A DNA stretch of 64,000 nt from CANQDT01 sp051878935 (GTDB lineage: Bacteria; Bacillota; Clostridia; Lachnospirales; Lachnospiraceae). Shown here piece by piece: positions 8,101 to 18,200 of this stretch (the stretch's first letter is position 1; each line of letters opens with the position of its first letter). The stretch covers positions 7,028 through 71,027 of the forward strand of contig JBJELB010000011.1 in assembly GCA_051878935.1 (NCBI GenBank), written 5' to 3'. A program made the translations under genes and the position numbers. The notes below the pieces were generated by a model. That model was given only the letters and a program-made list of their open reading frames with translations. It was not told the DNA's origin and did no database searches.

Positions 8101-10436
8101 AGAGCAATTGGACGAATCTGTATATTCCGATTAGCAGCTTTATAACAGATGAGTATTCCTCCAATGGAAAAGGAATCACATTGACTGCTGCTGATTTGGA
8201 GAATCTTGATACGGTTCAATTTGGACGGAGAAATCCGTCAAATACAAGAGTTTTTATCTTATTAGACAATATTTCCTTTACATCAGAGGCGAATTACCAG
8301 ATTCCAAGTATTGTAGCGACTTCTGCTGAAAATGCAGTGAAGCTCACATGGGAGAATCCGGAAGAAGGTTATGATGAACTTAAGATCTATCAAAATGGTG
8401 TGTTATTGACTACCATCACCGATCCATTCGTGACAGAATTAGAGATTTCAGGTTTAACTTCGAGTGATGTTTATACCTATACGTTTGAAGTCGTTTCAAA
8501 TGGCACCGTTAAGTTCACGAAAGACGAACAGGTAAAGGTTTTATCAGAAAAGACAATAACAGCGAAGCCAGAAGTTGTGTGCTTTAACGGTGAAAAGATC
8601 CAAAGCGGTAATCTTATGGTTGGACGCGGACGCTGTATTATGATGAAGGTGGATATGTCCAATGTGGTAAGTCCAATCAAACAGGCTACGTTATCCTTGT
8701 CTTATATGAAAGGAACAGGACATGGCTTTGGCATTTTCTTAATGCCGGGTAATGATTGGAGTGCATCCTCTTTCAATTCTGCAGAGTTGTATGCAGATGA
8801 GGCGAAAACTTATAAGCTGTCTGAGTTGGCACAATACAAAAACCGGACAGCAGTCTATCCGGGTGTAACGTTAGTAGAAGCCGGAAATGATACTGATCCG
8901 GGTGCGCAGGCACAAGGGGAGGCAGTATATCGTGCCAGATATGGTGCCTTAACGGAAGCCTTTTATGATAATTATACGAGTGCTTCTACAGGATCGTATG
9001 GAAATATTGATATTACCAATACGCTGCGTGCAGCGATGGATAAAGGACAGACAGAAGCCACGCTGTTATGTTATACACCGTTTGGGTTCAGTGCTACCTG
9101 TGATTTCTATGGACCGGATGTCAGCGGTGTAACGGAGGAACAGTTGCCGACAGTTTCGATTGTCACATCCGATGAACAGAAATCATATGAAACCGGTATT
9201 CAAAGCACAGATATTGGTACATTAGGAAAAGCTATGATTTCAGGTATTCCGGCAGAAACCACGGTAACAGAACTGGGTATTGTATTACAATCTTCGGATG
9301 CGATTTATTACGTAAAAGACAAAAAAGGAAATAAGTTGTCGGCAGAAGAGGCAGTATCGAAAGGTGATATGCTGTATGTGAAAGCCGCTGACGGCACCTT
9401 GAAAGAGTATTATCTGGATGTAGAACTGACGGCAGAAGCCGCATTGGCGGCAGATATGGCTGAAATTGAAGATATTACCATATCAGAAACAATCAGCTAT
9501 AATCTTCCGGAAGAAGCCACATACGGAACGAAGATTACCTGGGCATATAAAGCCGAAACAGAAGAACAGACCTATTATTACGATTTATCCAGCAAGAGAG
9601 TTCGACTTCCGGCATATCGGGATGTCACCATACCAATGATAGCAACCTTTACTTATGGCGATCTGGAACCACAGACAAAAGAGGTTGAGGTTACGATTGA
9701 GCAGACGGATGAGTACCTGATACCGGAAGATGATACCTATCTGGATGGAATGAATACTTCGGCAAACCGTGGTACGGGTTCCATCGTTCTAAGCTGGGAT
9801 GCGACGAATGCAGTTCCGAACCGAATCGGAATGATACGGTTTGATTTAAAGGAAATCAAGCGGAAACTTCAGGCAGAGGAGAAGGCAATCAAAGATGTTA
9901 CATTTACAGCAACTTATTATTGGAGTTCGAATCCTACGGTAGATGTCTATGTTGTGGATCAGGATTGGACAGAAACCACGGCTACCTATGCGGATATTTA
10001 TACGGAACTGGATTTGTCTGAAGAAAATCTGGTTGTATCCGGTCAGAAATTCGGCGGAAAGGGCTCAGCAACAGAATTTCAATCAGATGCTATGCTTGCA
10101 AAGATTCAGGCTGCAGCAGGGGCAGATAAGGAGTTCATCACGTTTGTCATGGTTCCTACATCAGACAGTGCAACCGGAGATATTGCCACGAAGGAGCATG
10201 AGAAGTTTGTTTACTGGCCAAAATTGTATGTAGATTATGAAGATGCTTATCAAAAAGGCGATGTTAACAGAGATGGTAAAGTGACAGCCGTTGATGCCCT
10301 GCTGATCTTACAGGCGTCAGGCTTGACGGAATTACCTACTGACGTATTGAAGTATGGCGATATGAACGGAGACGGAATCCTTAATCAGGAGGATGCAACA
10401 GCTGTTTTAACGAAAGCCACGGAAAGCGGAAAATAA
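5169..10436 (+). CDS. Very large secreted alpha/beta-hydrolase (esterase-like) with CBM and dockerin modules
   Basis: This 1,755-residue exported protein has a signal peptide at 1-32. An alpha/beta-hydrolase fold follows at about 45-360, with a candidate nucleophile Ser169 in TTGHSAM; this recalls polyhydroxybutyrate-depolymerase-like and carbohydrate esterases. Next come a fibronectin-III-like module (about 773-850), a jelly-roll CBM-like domain (about 852-1040), a second FnIII (about 1042-1120), a CBM96/DNRLRE-like domain (about 1137-1340), an Ig-like domain (about 1425-1515) and a second CBM96-like domain (about 1517-1690). It ends in a two-repeat dockerin from Gly1697 (DVNRDGKVTAVDAL then DMNGDGILNQED). 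The role may be removal of acyl groups from a plant or host glycan, but the substrate is unknown. The last about 620 residues are shared with the beta-helix protein at 28828, so that cassette has been shuffled. The unit is monocistronic, between its own promoter and a strong terminator. Confidence 0.82.
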   Translation: MKKKIISRISSAVLSLSLLFTSVPIMESEVKAAGNTVTLQELITTGNLDVEAQDDTFQFSVATKDYNAYMWVPEDVKHLTGLVTGVTNLVEPKLMYSATLRQVCKEMKLGIVYYMPHENTEQPAGGYFSDFNNVDGHAGEKLDEMMSKLAAVSGYDEVRYIPFITTGHSAMLSNAYDISHWYPNRVIAQIAMAGGAGGGGIEKGVPMLSAAGQFTEHWTGYGKDGYFDSELPNFINNYRSISSDYLISPMCEYEAGHYDWSEQSNQGVAFYIRKAVQYRINPDDYDADGKLKEDYRLVDLTDGSFGYLASIDMFATYQTAALESEITHGPSSDFTESKRKKLLWFFDKEHYEFTRDFTIERKKLIEEPTVAAGDTAYPAKGKRHTFVQMKKLDDSGEINQSYGSMTRYTGVGIGNKAYEKQLENDPTSFSIVTLKPNKVPANHGGAGETTDYDPDPEHAAYLVPEMAPMEWVGYQVEEKTDTDSEDIAVQWRNYMRWKNNRVYYRQSAQDCYVNIVSYDNDIFSYAVGTFQVNMGRNNSGLAQKIQFDEMEDVSGDDFSFTITPTSSAGLPVDVMVEYGPAKAIPSKDAYGNYQYNADGSLTYTIVADQVPENATYPIEVRLVASQFGASAAQNNGEAVQQAEPVERTFYITKEGELLNTETGFFNGKAMLANGMNGLQVEGNGTIVLSQNQKPGFTASMAEKNSRFPDGYQPTDYWLDYHNQWSAKAETGFIPFSAFTKGDKTEIDLSLLNQIEIQGDITSVEAAASVSDVSQLRALPWGNGQTVLQWSKPQDGTCDLVRIYKEKELLGETNLNYITVAAEKGDNLRVVAVKDGQESSGVMVEASTAADRYMIDDFEKGDLQYGIGWIGDVQGSQGTYGFTTYKNIMAVKSESLGNHYLGLRTSRTGSYWPSTISAPIPGTLSEDVTALSLSAMAYTGSNQTGAPSSGEEFHILLSGSKEDGTHYEYCYNAGLEVAQSNWTNLYIPISSFITDEYSSNGKGITLTAADLENLDTVQFGRRNPSNTRVFILLDNISFTSEANYQIPSIVATSAENAVKLTWENPEEGYDELKIYQNGVLLTTITDPFVTELEISGLTSSDVYTYTFEVVSNGTVKFTKDEQVKVLSEKTITAKPEVVCFNGEKIQSGNLMVGRGRCIMMKVDMSNVVSPIKQATLSLSYMKGTGHGFGIFLMPGNDWSASSFNSAELYADEAKTYKLSELAQYKNRTAVYPGVTLVEAGNDTDPGAQAQGEAVYRARYGALTEAFYDNYTSASTGSYGNIDITNTLRAAMDKGQTEATLLCYTPFGFSATCDFYGPDVSGVTEEQLPTVSIVTSDEQKSYETGIQSTDIGTLGKAMISGIPAETTVTELGIVLQSSDAIYYVKDKKGNKLSAEEAVSKGDMLYVKAADGTLKEYYLDVELTAEAALAADMAEIEDITISETISYNLPEEATYGTKITWAYKAETEEQTYYYDLSSKRVRLPAYRDVTIPMIATFTYGDLEPQTKEVEVTIEQTDEYLIPEDDTYLDGMNTSANRGTGSIVLSWDATNAVPNRIGMIRFDLKEIKRKLQAEEKAIKDVTFTATYYWSSNPTVDVYVVDQDWTETTATYADIYTELDLSEENLVVSGQKFGGKGSATEFQSDAMLAKIQAAAGADKEFITFVMVPTSDSATGDIATKEHEKFVYWPKLYVDYEDAYQKGDVNRDGKVTAVDALLILQASGLTELPTDVLKYGDMNGDGILNQEDATAVLTKATESGK

Positions 10437-10447
10437 TAAACAATGAA

Positions 10448-10498
10448 AATAACTGATATTGTCAAAAAAGCAGACAGACAATATCAGTTATTTTTTTT
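10448..10498 (+). terminator. Rho-independent terminator
   Basis: A perfect 16-bp stem (AATAACTGATATTGTC, 10448-10463, with its complement at 10477-10492) is followed by a run of T residues to 10498. It ends the esterase-like gene's transcript. Confidence 0.93.
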
Positions 10499-10542
10499 GA
10501 TGTTTTATGACATTCCGAATGTCATCATGGCGTATTGCGAAA

Positions 10543-10571
10543 TTATCAAAAGAGAGAAAAGAAGATATAAT
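10543..10571 (+). promoter_or_regulatory. Promoter of the GH2/GH95 operon
   Basis: TTATCA (10543-10548), 17 bp, then TATAAT (10566-10571). The surrounding sequence, including ATTGCGAA upstream and GAGAGAAAAGAAGATATAAT, resembles the promoter at 5116-5145. The -35 is weak, as expected for an activator-dependent promoter. Confidence 0.65.
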
Positions 10572-10599
10572 GAGATTAAATTAGAGAGGGAGGGAGAAT

Positions 10600-13500
10600 A
10601 TGAGAAGAGTAGTAAAAAGATTTTTATGTAGCAGCGTTATCATTTCCATGATAGCACCATATCTGGTGGTTCCAATGCAGGTATCAGCAAGTGCAGAGAC
10701 GCAATATAACAGAGAAACCTATGCCGGTATCACATTGGAAGAATTATATAGCATGGATGGATATTCTGCTGAGGATGGCAACATTGAAATTACAGATTAC
10801 ACAATTGCCTCCGTTAATCGTGAAGAGGCGGTATCTTCTGATGCATTGGAAAGCTTTTCTTCGGAAGCAAAGGCCTTGAGCAGGCAAAGTGAATACAAGT
10901 TATCTTTAAATGGTGAGTGGAAATATGATTATGTCATATCCCCATCTCAGAAACCATCGGATTTTTTTCAACCGGAATATGATGTGTCCGGGTGGAAAAC
11001 TGTTACCGTACCATCCAATATCGAATTAAACGGTAACGGTGTGCCGATTTATGAAAATGTGACCTCTGCAATGAGTGTCTTTAATGGAGAGTTTACACAG
11101 TCAAATTATAAGACGTTAGCGGCAACGATGCAGATGCCAACGGAATATAACCCGGTAACTTCATACGTAAGAAAGGTTGAGATTCCGGAGGATTGGATGA
11201 GTCGACAGACGTATATAGTGTTTGATGGTGCCGAAACCTGTATTTATCTATGGGTGAACGGAACATTTGTGGGCTACTCAACAGACAGTTTTACCGAGAA
11301 AATCTTTGATGTGTCATCATATCTGGTGGCAGGGGAAAATACGATTGCATGTAGAACATATACTTATTCAAACGGAGCCTGGTTGGAGGATCAGGATTAT
11401 ATTACGTTTTCCGGTTTGTCTCGGGATGTAGCGTTGTATTCAAAACCTGCAACGCATATTCGTGATTTTGAAGTGGATGCGAGTCTGGATGATGGCTATG
11501 CAGATGGTGTTTTAACGGTGTCTGCAAAGATTTCCGGCGAAGACTGTCAGAGCTATACTTCAGAGGCTGTACTATATGATGGAGAGACAGAATTGAAACG
11601 TTTTTCCTTGTCGGAGAAAACAGCATATGGTGAAGATGTACAGCTTACCGGGGTTGAGAATGTCACCAAGCCAAAACAGTGGTCAGCAGAAAACCCGAAT
11701 CTGTATCAGCTGGTTGTGAATTTATTAGATGACTCCGGTCAGGCAGTAGAGTCACAGATTGCGAATATTGGTTTCCGAAGAATTGAAATCAATGGAACAT
11801 CCATGACAATCAATGGTAAGAAATTAATGTTAAAGGGTGTCAACCGTCATGAAAATTCACCAGTCAATGGTAGAGCGGTTACACGGGAAGAAATGATAGA
11901 AGACATCAAGACGATGAAACAGTTCAACTTTAATGCAGTGCGTACGTGTCACTATCCGGATTCTAAAGTGTGGTATGAGTTGTGTGATGAATACGGGTTG
12001 TATGTTATGGATGAAACTAACATAGAAACGCATGGGTGGAGAGATACGTATCCGAAGAGCTTATCCGATTGGAAACCGCTTTGTTTAGACCGTGTAAAGA
12101 GCATGTTTGAGAGGGATAAAAACCATCCGTCTGTTGTGATATGGTCTTCCGGTAATGAGTCGGGTTCGGGTAATGTGTTTTCTGCCATACGTTCCTGGTT
12201 CCATGAGAATGATTTATCCGGACGCCCGGTACATTATGAAGGAGACAGAAATAATTCTGATATTGATTCAAATATGTACTATGGTGTTTCAGCCATGGAG
12301 AACAAGGGTAAAAATGTAACCGATAAACCGGTTTTATCCTGTGAGTACTCCCATGCGATGGGTAATAGTTTAGGAAATCATAAAGAGTATTGGGAGGTTT
12401 TTGAGTCCTATGACAATATGCACGGTGGATTTATCTGGGACTTTGCAGATCAGAGTATTCTATGGTGTGATGAGCATGGGGCAGTTGTGCAGGGACTGTG
12501 TAATGATGAATGTATAGAATATTACAGCTATGGTGGAGACTGGGAAAAGTACTGCGCTGATAAATATGGTATTACTTCCTATTATACTTCCGTCGGTGCA
12601 GCAGCAAATAGTGAGAATTTCTGCTGTAATGGCGTATTTAATGCAGACAGACAGGCAAAACCAAGTTCTTATGAAGCAAAGCAGATTCAGTCGTTTATAG
12701 AAGTATCCGAAGTTGATGCAAATACAGGACGGTTTGAGCTGAAGAATAAGTTCAATTTTACTGATTTATCAGATTATGATGGAAGCTATACCGTTTATGA
12801 AGATGATAAGATTATTAAGAGTGGCAGTTTAGATATCAATGTACAACCGGGTGAAACGGAAAAATTTACGATTGATTATGGAACGATCGATTCTAAGCCG
12901 GGGGCCCAGTACCGCATTACGTTTGAGTATCAGTTAAATACTGATACCATATGGGCCTCACAGGGCTGGATCGCAGCGTGGGATCAATACGAGATTACGG
13001 AGTTCCGTACAGAGAAAGCAACGAAAGCATTAGATGATACAGTGACTGTTTCCAATGAGGGGGGGATTATTACTGTTTTCAACGATAAGCTTCAGGTTGT
13101 TTTTGATAAAACAAATGGTAATATTACAAAATATCAATACAATGGCCGGGATGTATTAACAACATCCCAGGAAACACAGATGTTAGAACCGAACTTTGCA
13201 AGGATGTATTGTGACAACGATTTTGGTAACAAGATGTGGCAGAGAGCAAAAACATGGTCAACTGCTACTGATAAGCGTACGCTTAAATCAATTGAATTGC
13301 TGGAAACGACGGACTCCTCTGCAAGAATTAAGGTGCATTATGTCTTGGGAAATGGTGCAGAAACAATCATCTATTATGACGTGATGAGTGATGGTTCTAT
13401 TGTTGTGAATAATCTTGTGAATTCCAAATTAGCAGATGCAGCCTGCGAAGTTCCGTTAATTGGTAATCGTTTGACATTAAGTGAAGATTATAAGAATGTT

Positions 13501-15243
13501 TCATGGTATGGCGAAGGCCCATATGAGAACTACATTGATCGTAATCAGGGAAGTATCGTTGGTGTCTACAACAGTACTGTAGATGAACTGTTTTTTGATT
13601 ATATTCGTCCGCAGATGACCGGTGAGATGACAGGAGTTCGTTATGTTACTGTTACGAATGACGAAGGAAACGGAATCATGGCAATGAGTTTGCAGGATGA
13701 GTTTGAATTCTCAGCATTACGCTATACTGCGAAGGATGTGAACACAGAAAGTATCTGGAATGGCAGTGCTGCCGATAAAACAGTCGGTACCAGACATGCC
13801 TGGCAGTTACCGGAAACGGATCATGTATATCTGTGTCTGAATTATCTTCATGGAGGTATCGGGGGTTCAAACAGCTGGGGAAGCGGTGCAGAAGGATATC
13901 CGTTGGCTCAGTATCAGATCAGTAAGTCGAACAATTATCAATATGGATATATCCTGACTCCAATTTCGGCAGACAGTGATGTGATGCAGTTAAATCGCAG
14001 TACCTATGAGATAGACGCGATAGAAGACTCACTTGATTATCAATGTTCTTTGAATGAGGTTGTATATCCGGAACAGATTACAACAACCAATGGAACGAAA
14101 TCCGGTATTTCCTCAAAGGCGATTAATAATGCTTTTACCTCTTCTGAGGAAAAACTGGGAATTGTGAGTGGTGAGACTCTTGGCAATGTTACTGCATTAG
14201 GTTATGTAGGCCGGGGCTTTGGATCGACGTCAAATGATGCCGGAAGTGCAGTTTATACCTATAAGGTTGACCAGGATGTGAATACAACGATAAAAATTCT
14301 GGCTACGACAGGTGAGTCGACCAGACCGGTATCCATCCGTGTCAATGAAGATGATACAACGATTCAGACCTGCTCTGCTTCGAAACGTGTACAGGTTGGT
14401 ACAAATCTGTTCATTTATACCATTCATAATGTCGCATTAAAAGCAGGTCAAAATATTGTAGAGATCAGCACGGCAGATTCATCCGTATATGCGCCGGATA
14501 TTCTCAGAATGGTAGTATATGAAGATGAGATATTTGAGGAAGAGCCTGTTGATACAAATTCAATTCCAAATCTTGCAGATTATATTGTGAATTCTTGGGG
14601 AGAAGTAAACACGAATCCGGAAAATGCTTTTGATGGTAATAGTGATACCTATTGGAATACAAGACGTGCAAAAGCGACACCGTATACAGCCGGTGTTGTA
14701 TTGGATGCAGGAGAAAACAGAAAATTTGCATTTACGGAAATCGGGTTAACTACCAGATGGGATTCTGCAAATAGTAAAACAGTTGCAGTAAAGGTATATG
14801 GAACCGATGACGACGCGATTGCAAATGATATGAATGTCGGAAGCAGCAGTGTTGATTTATCATTACCGTCAAATATGATTTCAACTTATAATCTGACTTT
14901 GATTGGGGATGGCGTTGCTGTGGGAACTTCTCCAAAAGAATGGAAGTTTGAAGGAGAATGGGCTTACCGCTATCTGGTTATAGTACCGGATACCAGTTCC
15001 TGGGATCCGGTAGATGTTCAGGTATATGATGCTTACATATATGGTTCTATTGAAGAAGAAATGATGGAAGACCATATGATAGGTGACTTGAATGGAGATG
15101 AGAGAATCTCAGCAGTAGATGCATTATTGTTAATGAAAAACAATTATCAGGTTGATAAGACCGTCGGAGATGTAAATCAGGATGATAAGATTGATGCGGA
15201 GGATACATTGGCAATTTTAAAAATAGCAACTGAGGAGGAATAA
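10600..15243 (+). CDS. Secreted LacZ-type GH2 beta-galactosidase with CBM, F5/8 and dockerin modules
   Basis: This 1,547-residue enzyme starts at the ATG after GGGAGGGAG. Signal peptide about 1-31; GH2 sugar-binding jelly roll about 100-265; Ig-like domain about 270-395; TIM barrel about 396-690. The acid/base Glu520 is in SSGNESG and the nucleophile Glu582 is in LSCEYSHAMGNS. Next are a Bgal-small-N-like beta domain (about 840-1110), a CBM6/35-like domain (about 1155-1310) and an F5/8-type C domain (about 1320-1480). A two-repeat dockerin runs from about 1495 (DLNGDERISAVDAL, then DVNQDDKIDAEDTL). The domain order matches the long LacZ-type beta-galactosidases, so it should release terminal beta-galactose outside the cell. 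The stop codon is one base before the GH95 start, so the two are translationally coupled and one operon. Confidence 0.92.
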   Translation: MRRVVKRFLCSSVIISMIAPYLVVPMQVSASAETQYNRETYAGITLEELYSMDGYSAEDGNIEITDYTIASVNREEAVSSDALESFSSEAKALSRQSEYKLSLNGEWKYDYVISPSQKPSDFFQPEYDVSGWKTVTVPSNIELNGNGVPIYENVTSAMSVFNGEFTQSNYKTLAATMQMPTEYNPVTSYVRKVEIPEDWMSRQTYIVFDGAETCIYLWVNGTFVGYSTDSFTEKIFDVSSYLVAGENTIACRTYTYSNGAWLEDQDYITFSGLSRDVALYSKPATHIRDFEVDASLDDGYADGVLTVSAKISGEDCQSYTSEAVLYDGETELKRFSLSEKTAYGEDVQLTGVENVTKPKQWSAENPNLYQLVVNLLDDSGQAVESQIANIGFRRIEINGTSMTINGKKLMLKGVNRHENSPVNGRAVTREEMIEDIKTMKQFNFNAVRTCHYPDSKVWYELCDEYGLYVMDETNIETHGWRDTYPKSLSDWKPLCLDRVKSMFERDKNHPSVVIWSSGNESGSGNVFSAIRSWFHENDLSGRPVHYEGDRNNSDIDSNMYYGVSAMENKGKNVTDKPVLSCEYSHAMGNSLGNHKEYWEVFESYDNMHGGFIWDFADQSILWCDEHGAVVQGLCNDECIEYYSYGGDWEKYCADKYGITSYYTSVGAAANSENFCCNGVFNADRQAKPSSYEAKQIQSFIEVSEVDANTGRFELKNKFNFTDLSDYDGSYTVYEDDKIIKSGSLDINVQPGETEKFTIDYGTIDSKPGAQYRITFEYQLNTDTIWASQGWIAAWDQYEITEFRTEKATKALDDTVTVSNEGGIITVFNDKLQVVFDKTNGNITKYQYNGRDVLTTSQETQMLEPNFARMYCDNDFGNKMWQRAKTWSTATDKRTLKSIELLETTDSSARIKVHYVLGNGAETIIYYDVMSDGSIVVNNLVNSKLADAACEVPLIGNRLTLSEDYKNVSWYGEGPYENYIDRNQGSIVGVYNSTVDELFFDYIRPQMTGEMTGVRYVTVTNDEGNGIMAMSLQDEFEFSALRYTAKDVNTESIWNGSAADKTVGTRHAWQLPETDHVYLCLNYLHGGIGGSNSWGSGAEGYPLAQYQISKSNNYQYGYILTPISADSDVMQLNRSTYEIDAIEDSLDYQCSLNEVVYPEQITTTNGTKSGISSKAINNAFTSSEEKLGIVSGETLGNVTALGYVGRGFGSTSNDAGSAVYTYKVDQDVNTTIKILATTGESTRPVSIRVNEDDTTIQTCSASKRVQVGTNLFIYTIHNVALKAGQNIVEISTADSSVYAPDILRMVVYEDEIFEEEPVDTNSIPNLADYIVNSWGEVNTNPENAFDGNSDTYWNTRRAKATPYTAGVVLDAGENRKFAFTEIGLTTRWDSANSKTVAVKVYGTDDDAIANDMNVGSSSVDLSLPSNMISTYNLTLIGDGVAVGTSPKEWKFEGEWAYRYLVIVPDTSSWDPVDVQVYDAYIYGSIEEEMMEDHMIGDLNGDERISAVDALLLMKNNYQVDKTVGDVNQDDKIDAEDTLAILKIATEEE

Positions 15244-15244
15244 C

Positions 15245-18200
15245 ATGCGAAAATATATAGAAAGATCAATAGCGTTGATGATGACAGGTATCATGCTTTT
15301 TGGGCAGGGGATTACAACAACAGCAGCAACGATCACTTCGGAGGTTCATATGAAACAGGAGGCTGTAAATCCATACATTGTTTACAGTTCCACGTATAAA
15401 GACCCGGTGTATAAGGCACCAAAGGAAGAACAGGCATGGCGTGATGGTTTGGTTACGGGTAATGGTGAGAATGGTTTGATAGAAAGTGAGAGTCCGTTGA
15501 ATGATGTTCTTATCTATCAACATATGAAATTTAGTTTTCCGAGTAACGAATATCATCAGACGCCGAATATTTCCGGTGGTATGGAAAAAACGAAACAACA
15601 ACTGGTAGCCAATGAACGTATAGCTGCCAATGCGACCATGATTAATGCAGCCAGCCAATGGAAAAAAGAAACTTTTGGAGTTTCGTCATCATGGCATTTA
15701 CAGAATACATACAGCTTCCATCCGGGCCACCAATTAAGAATGACGGTGACAGACAGCGAAGGAGCATCTGATTTTCTGCGTTATACGAATTATGAGACGG
15801 CAGAAATCGGTGCAACATGGACGGATGATAATGGAACACAATGGGAGCGTGTATCCTTCAGTTCGCGTGCTGATAACGTTACTTATACTTATCTGAAGCC
15901 GATAAACGGCGAAGAAAAGATTAATGTAGATCTTAGCATTGATGATATTGCTGATATGGCCAATGAAGGTTCCAGTGATGGAAGTGTAGGGGATATTCGT
16001 TATCGTAAGATAGCAGGTGCAGATGGCGAGTATTTGGCACAGGTGGCACATTATCCGGATTATGAACACAGTGAATTGATCAATGGAGCTTTTTCCGGTG
16101 TGACACGCATCTATACAAGTGGTGATTCAGCAACCCGGAAATATGTTTTTGGAAGTGCAGAAGCAGTCGATAATCATGAATCTGATCGTTCTTCTAATGG
16201 TAAAGTTCCAAATGAGACGGTCATTAATATCGGTTCTGATAAACAGCCGGTAGTACGAGTGGTGAATGCAGACACTTTATTATTGGTGACAAAATCGAAC
16301 AGAACGTATGAAATGGGAACTATGGATGAGTTCATTGCCATGTCAGATGGAGAAGCAGTAGAGACAGAACTGGTGCAGAAGCTTCTGCAGGAAACAGAGA
16401 CAGCATACCAGAAGCATGTTGAAAATGGAGTGTTTTCCTATGATTCTGCTCTGACAGAGCATGCCAGACTGCATGGTGAAATCTTCAACCGTACAAAACT
16501 GGATCTGGGTGCATCGGAAGAAGACCGTGCATTGACAACAGAAGAATTATTAGCAAAACAGAAAGCGGATAAGGACACGATGAATCTGGCTTTAGCAGAA
16601 CGTGCGTATAATAATGGACGATATGCGAATGTCTGTTGTTCCGGTTATCAGGTTCCACGTCTTGGTGGTATGTGGACAGGTGCATGGCATGTAGAGTGGA
16701 GTGGTGACTATACAACGGATGCGAATATCAATCTTCAGGTAGCCGGTTCTAACATTGGCAATATGAGAGAGTCCATCGAAGGACTTCTGAATATGGAGCT
16801 TCGTATTTCCAGTGATTTATTAGAAAACGGATATAAGATTTATGGCGTTGAAAACGCACTGATGGCTCCAACAAGAACTGATGGAGATTCAGCAAAGATG
16901 ATTCATTTTGGCAGTGGTTTTCCGGGACATATCTGGAATGCTGGTATGAGCTGGTTATTACTGCCTGTATATGAGTATTGGCAATGCTTCGGTAACCAGA
17001 ATATTCCGTTGGTGGATGATATCAGAAGGAAACTAGAAGATTGTCAGAAAACAAGAGAAGCTGGTACATATGTTCCTTCCGGAACCGGAAAGGATTATAA
17101 AGTAGTTCAGGATCTGCAGGAAATCTTAGATTTGTCTGATGAGAGAGTGGAAACTATCTTAAATCAGGGATATTTTGATCTGGAATCGGATTTGATGCGT
17201 CCGTTGTTGACGAAACAGGCAAACTTCTGGACAGGTATCATGCAGCCTCAATATTATATGAATAAAAGTGGGATCCCATGTTATGATGCAGAAAAAACAT
17301 CCCTTGGTGAAGGGGAAACCTATTTGATATTGCCGAGTTTTTCACCGGAAAATAGACCGAATGACGGTAAGGGTGATATTACCATCAATGCAGCAATGGA
17401 TGTTTCTGCAGCACGTGACGGCATGAATATGGCAATTGCGATAGAAAAAGAGACGAATGGCAATCAGGATTTGATTAAAAAATGGGAAGATACGATTGCA
17501 AAGCTTCCGGAGTATCAATATGAAAATACCGGGGAAGTAAAAGAGTGGATGGTAAAAAGCTATCCGGAGAATCATGGACATCGTCACATCAGTCATTTGT
17601 ATGGAGCATGGCCGGCACATGAAACAGAGTATGATAATGAACTGTTAGAAGGTTCTAAAATGGCTTTAGTCATGAGAGAAAAAGCAGGAACAGATGGAGT
17701 GGCAGGTCATAGCTGGATGCACAAAGGACTCGTTCAGGCACGCTTGAAAAATTCTAAAGGTGTTTCCAAGATTCTGAATGGAACGTTGTCCAGCAATGTC
17801 TTCTATACATCAATGATGACAGCTCATAATCTTGGCAGTGGTGGAACCGCCAATACTGCATTAGGTTTGCAGGCATATTGTACGGATACGGCTATCACAT
17901 TACCGGCTATTATGTTAGAATCACTTGTATATTCTTCTGATGGGGTAATCGAATTATTGCCTGCTTTACCGGAAGAATGGGAGCAGGGTGGTAAGGTAAC
18001 CGGTGTGGTTGCCAGAACGAGAGCGGTAGTAGACAGCCTGGAATGGAATCCGGATGGAGCTACGGCTACAATTACCGCAAATGAAGCCGGAACGATTCGT
18101 TTGAAACTCGGAAAAACATGGAGTCAGGCGTTGATTGATGATGTGCAGCAGCCGGTTTCGGTCGATACTACCGGTGACGCCTATATTACATTGAATTTAA

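Noticed and set aside
10443..10631. 62-codon open frame between the esterase-like and GH2 genes
   Set aside because: It runs through a terminator hairpin and a promoter, has no ribosome site and shows no recognisable protein pattern.
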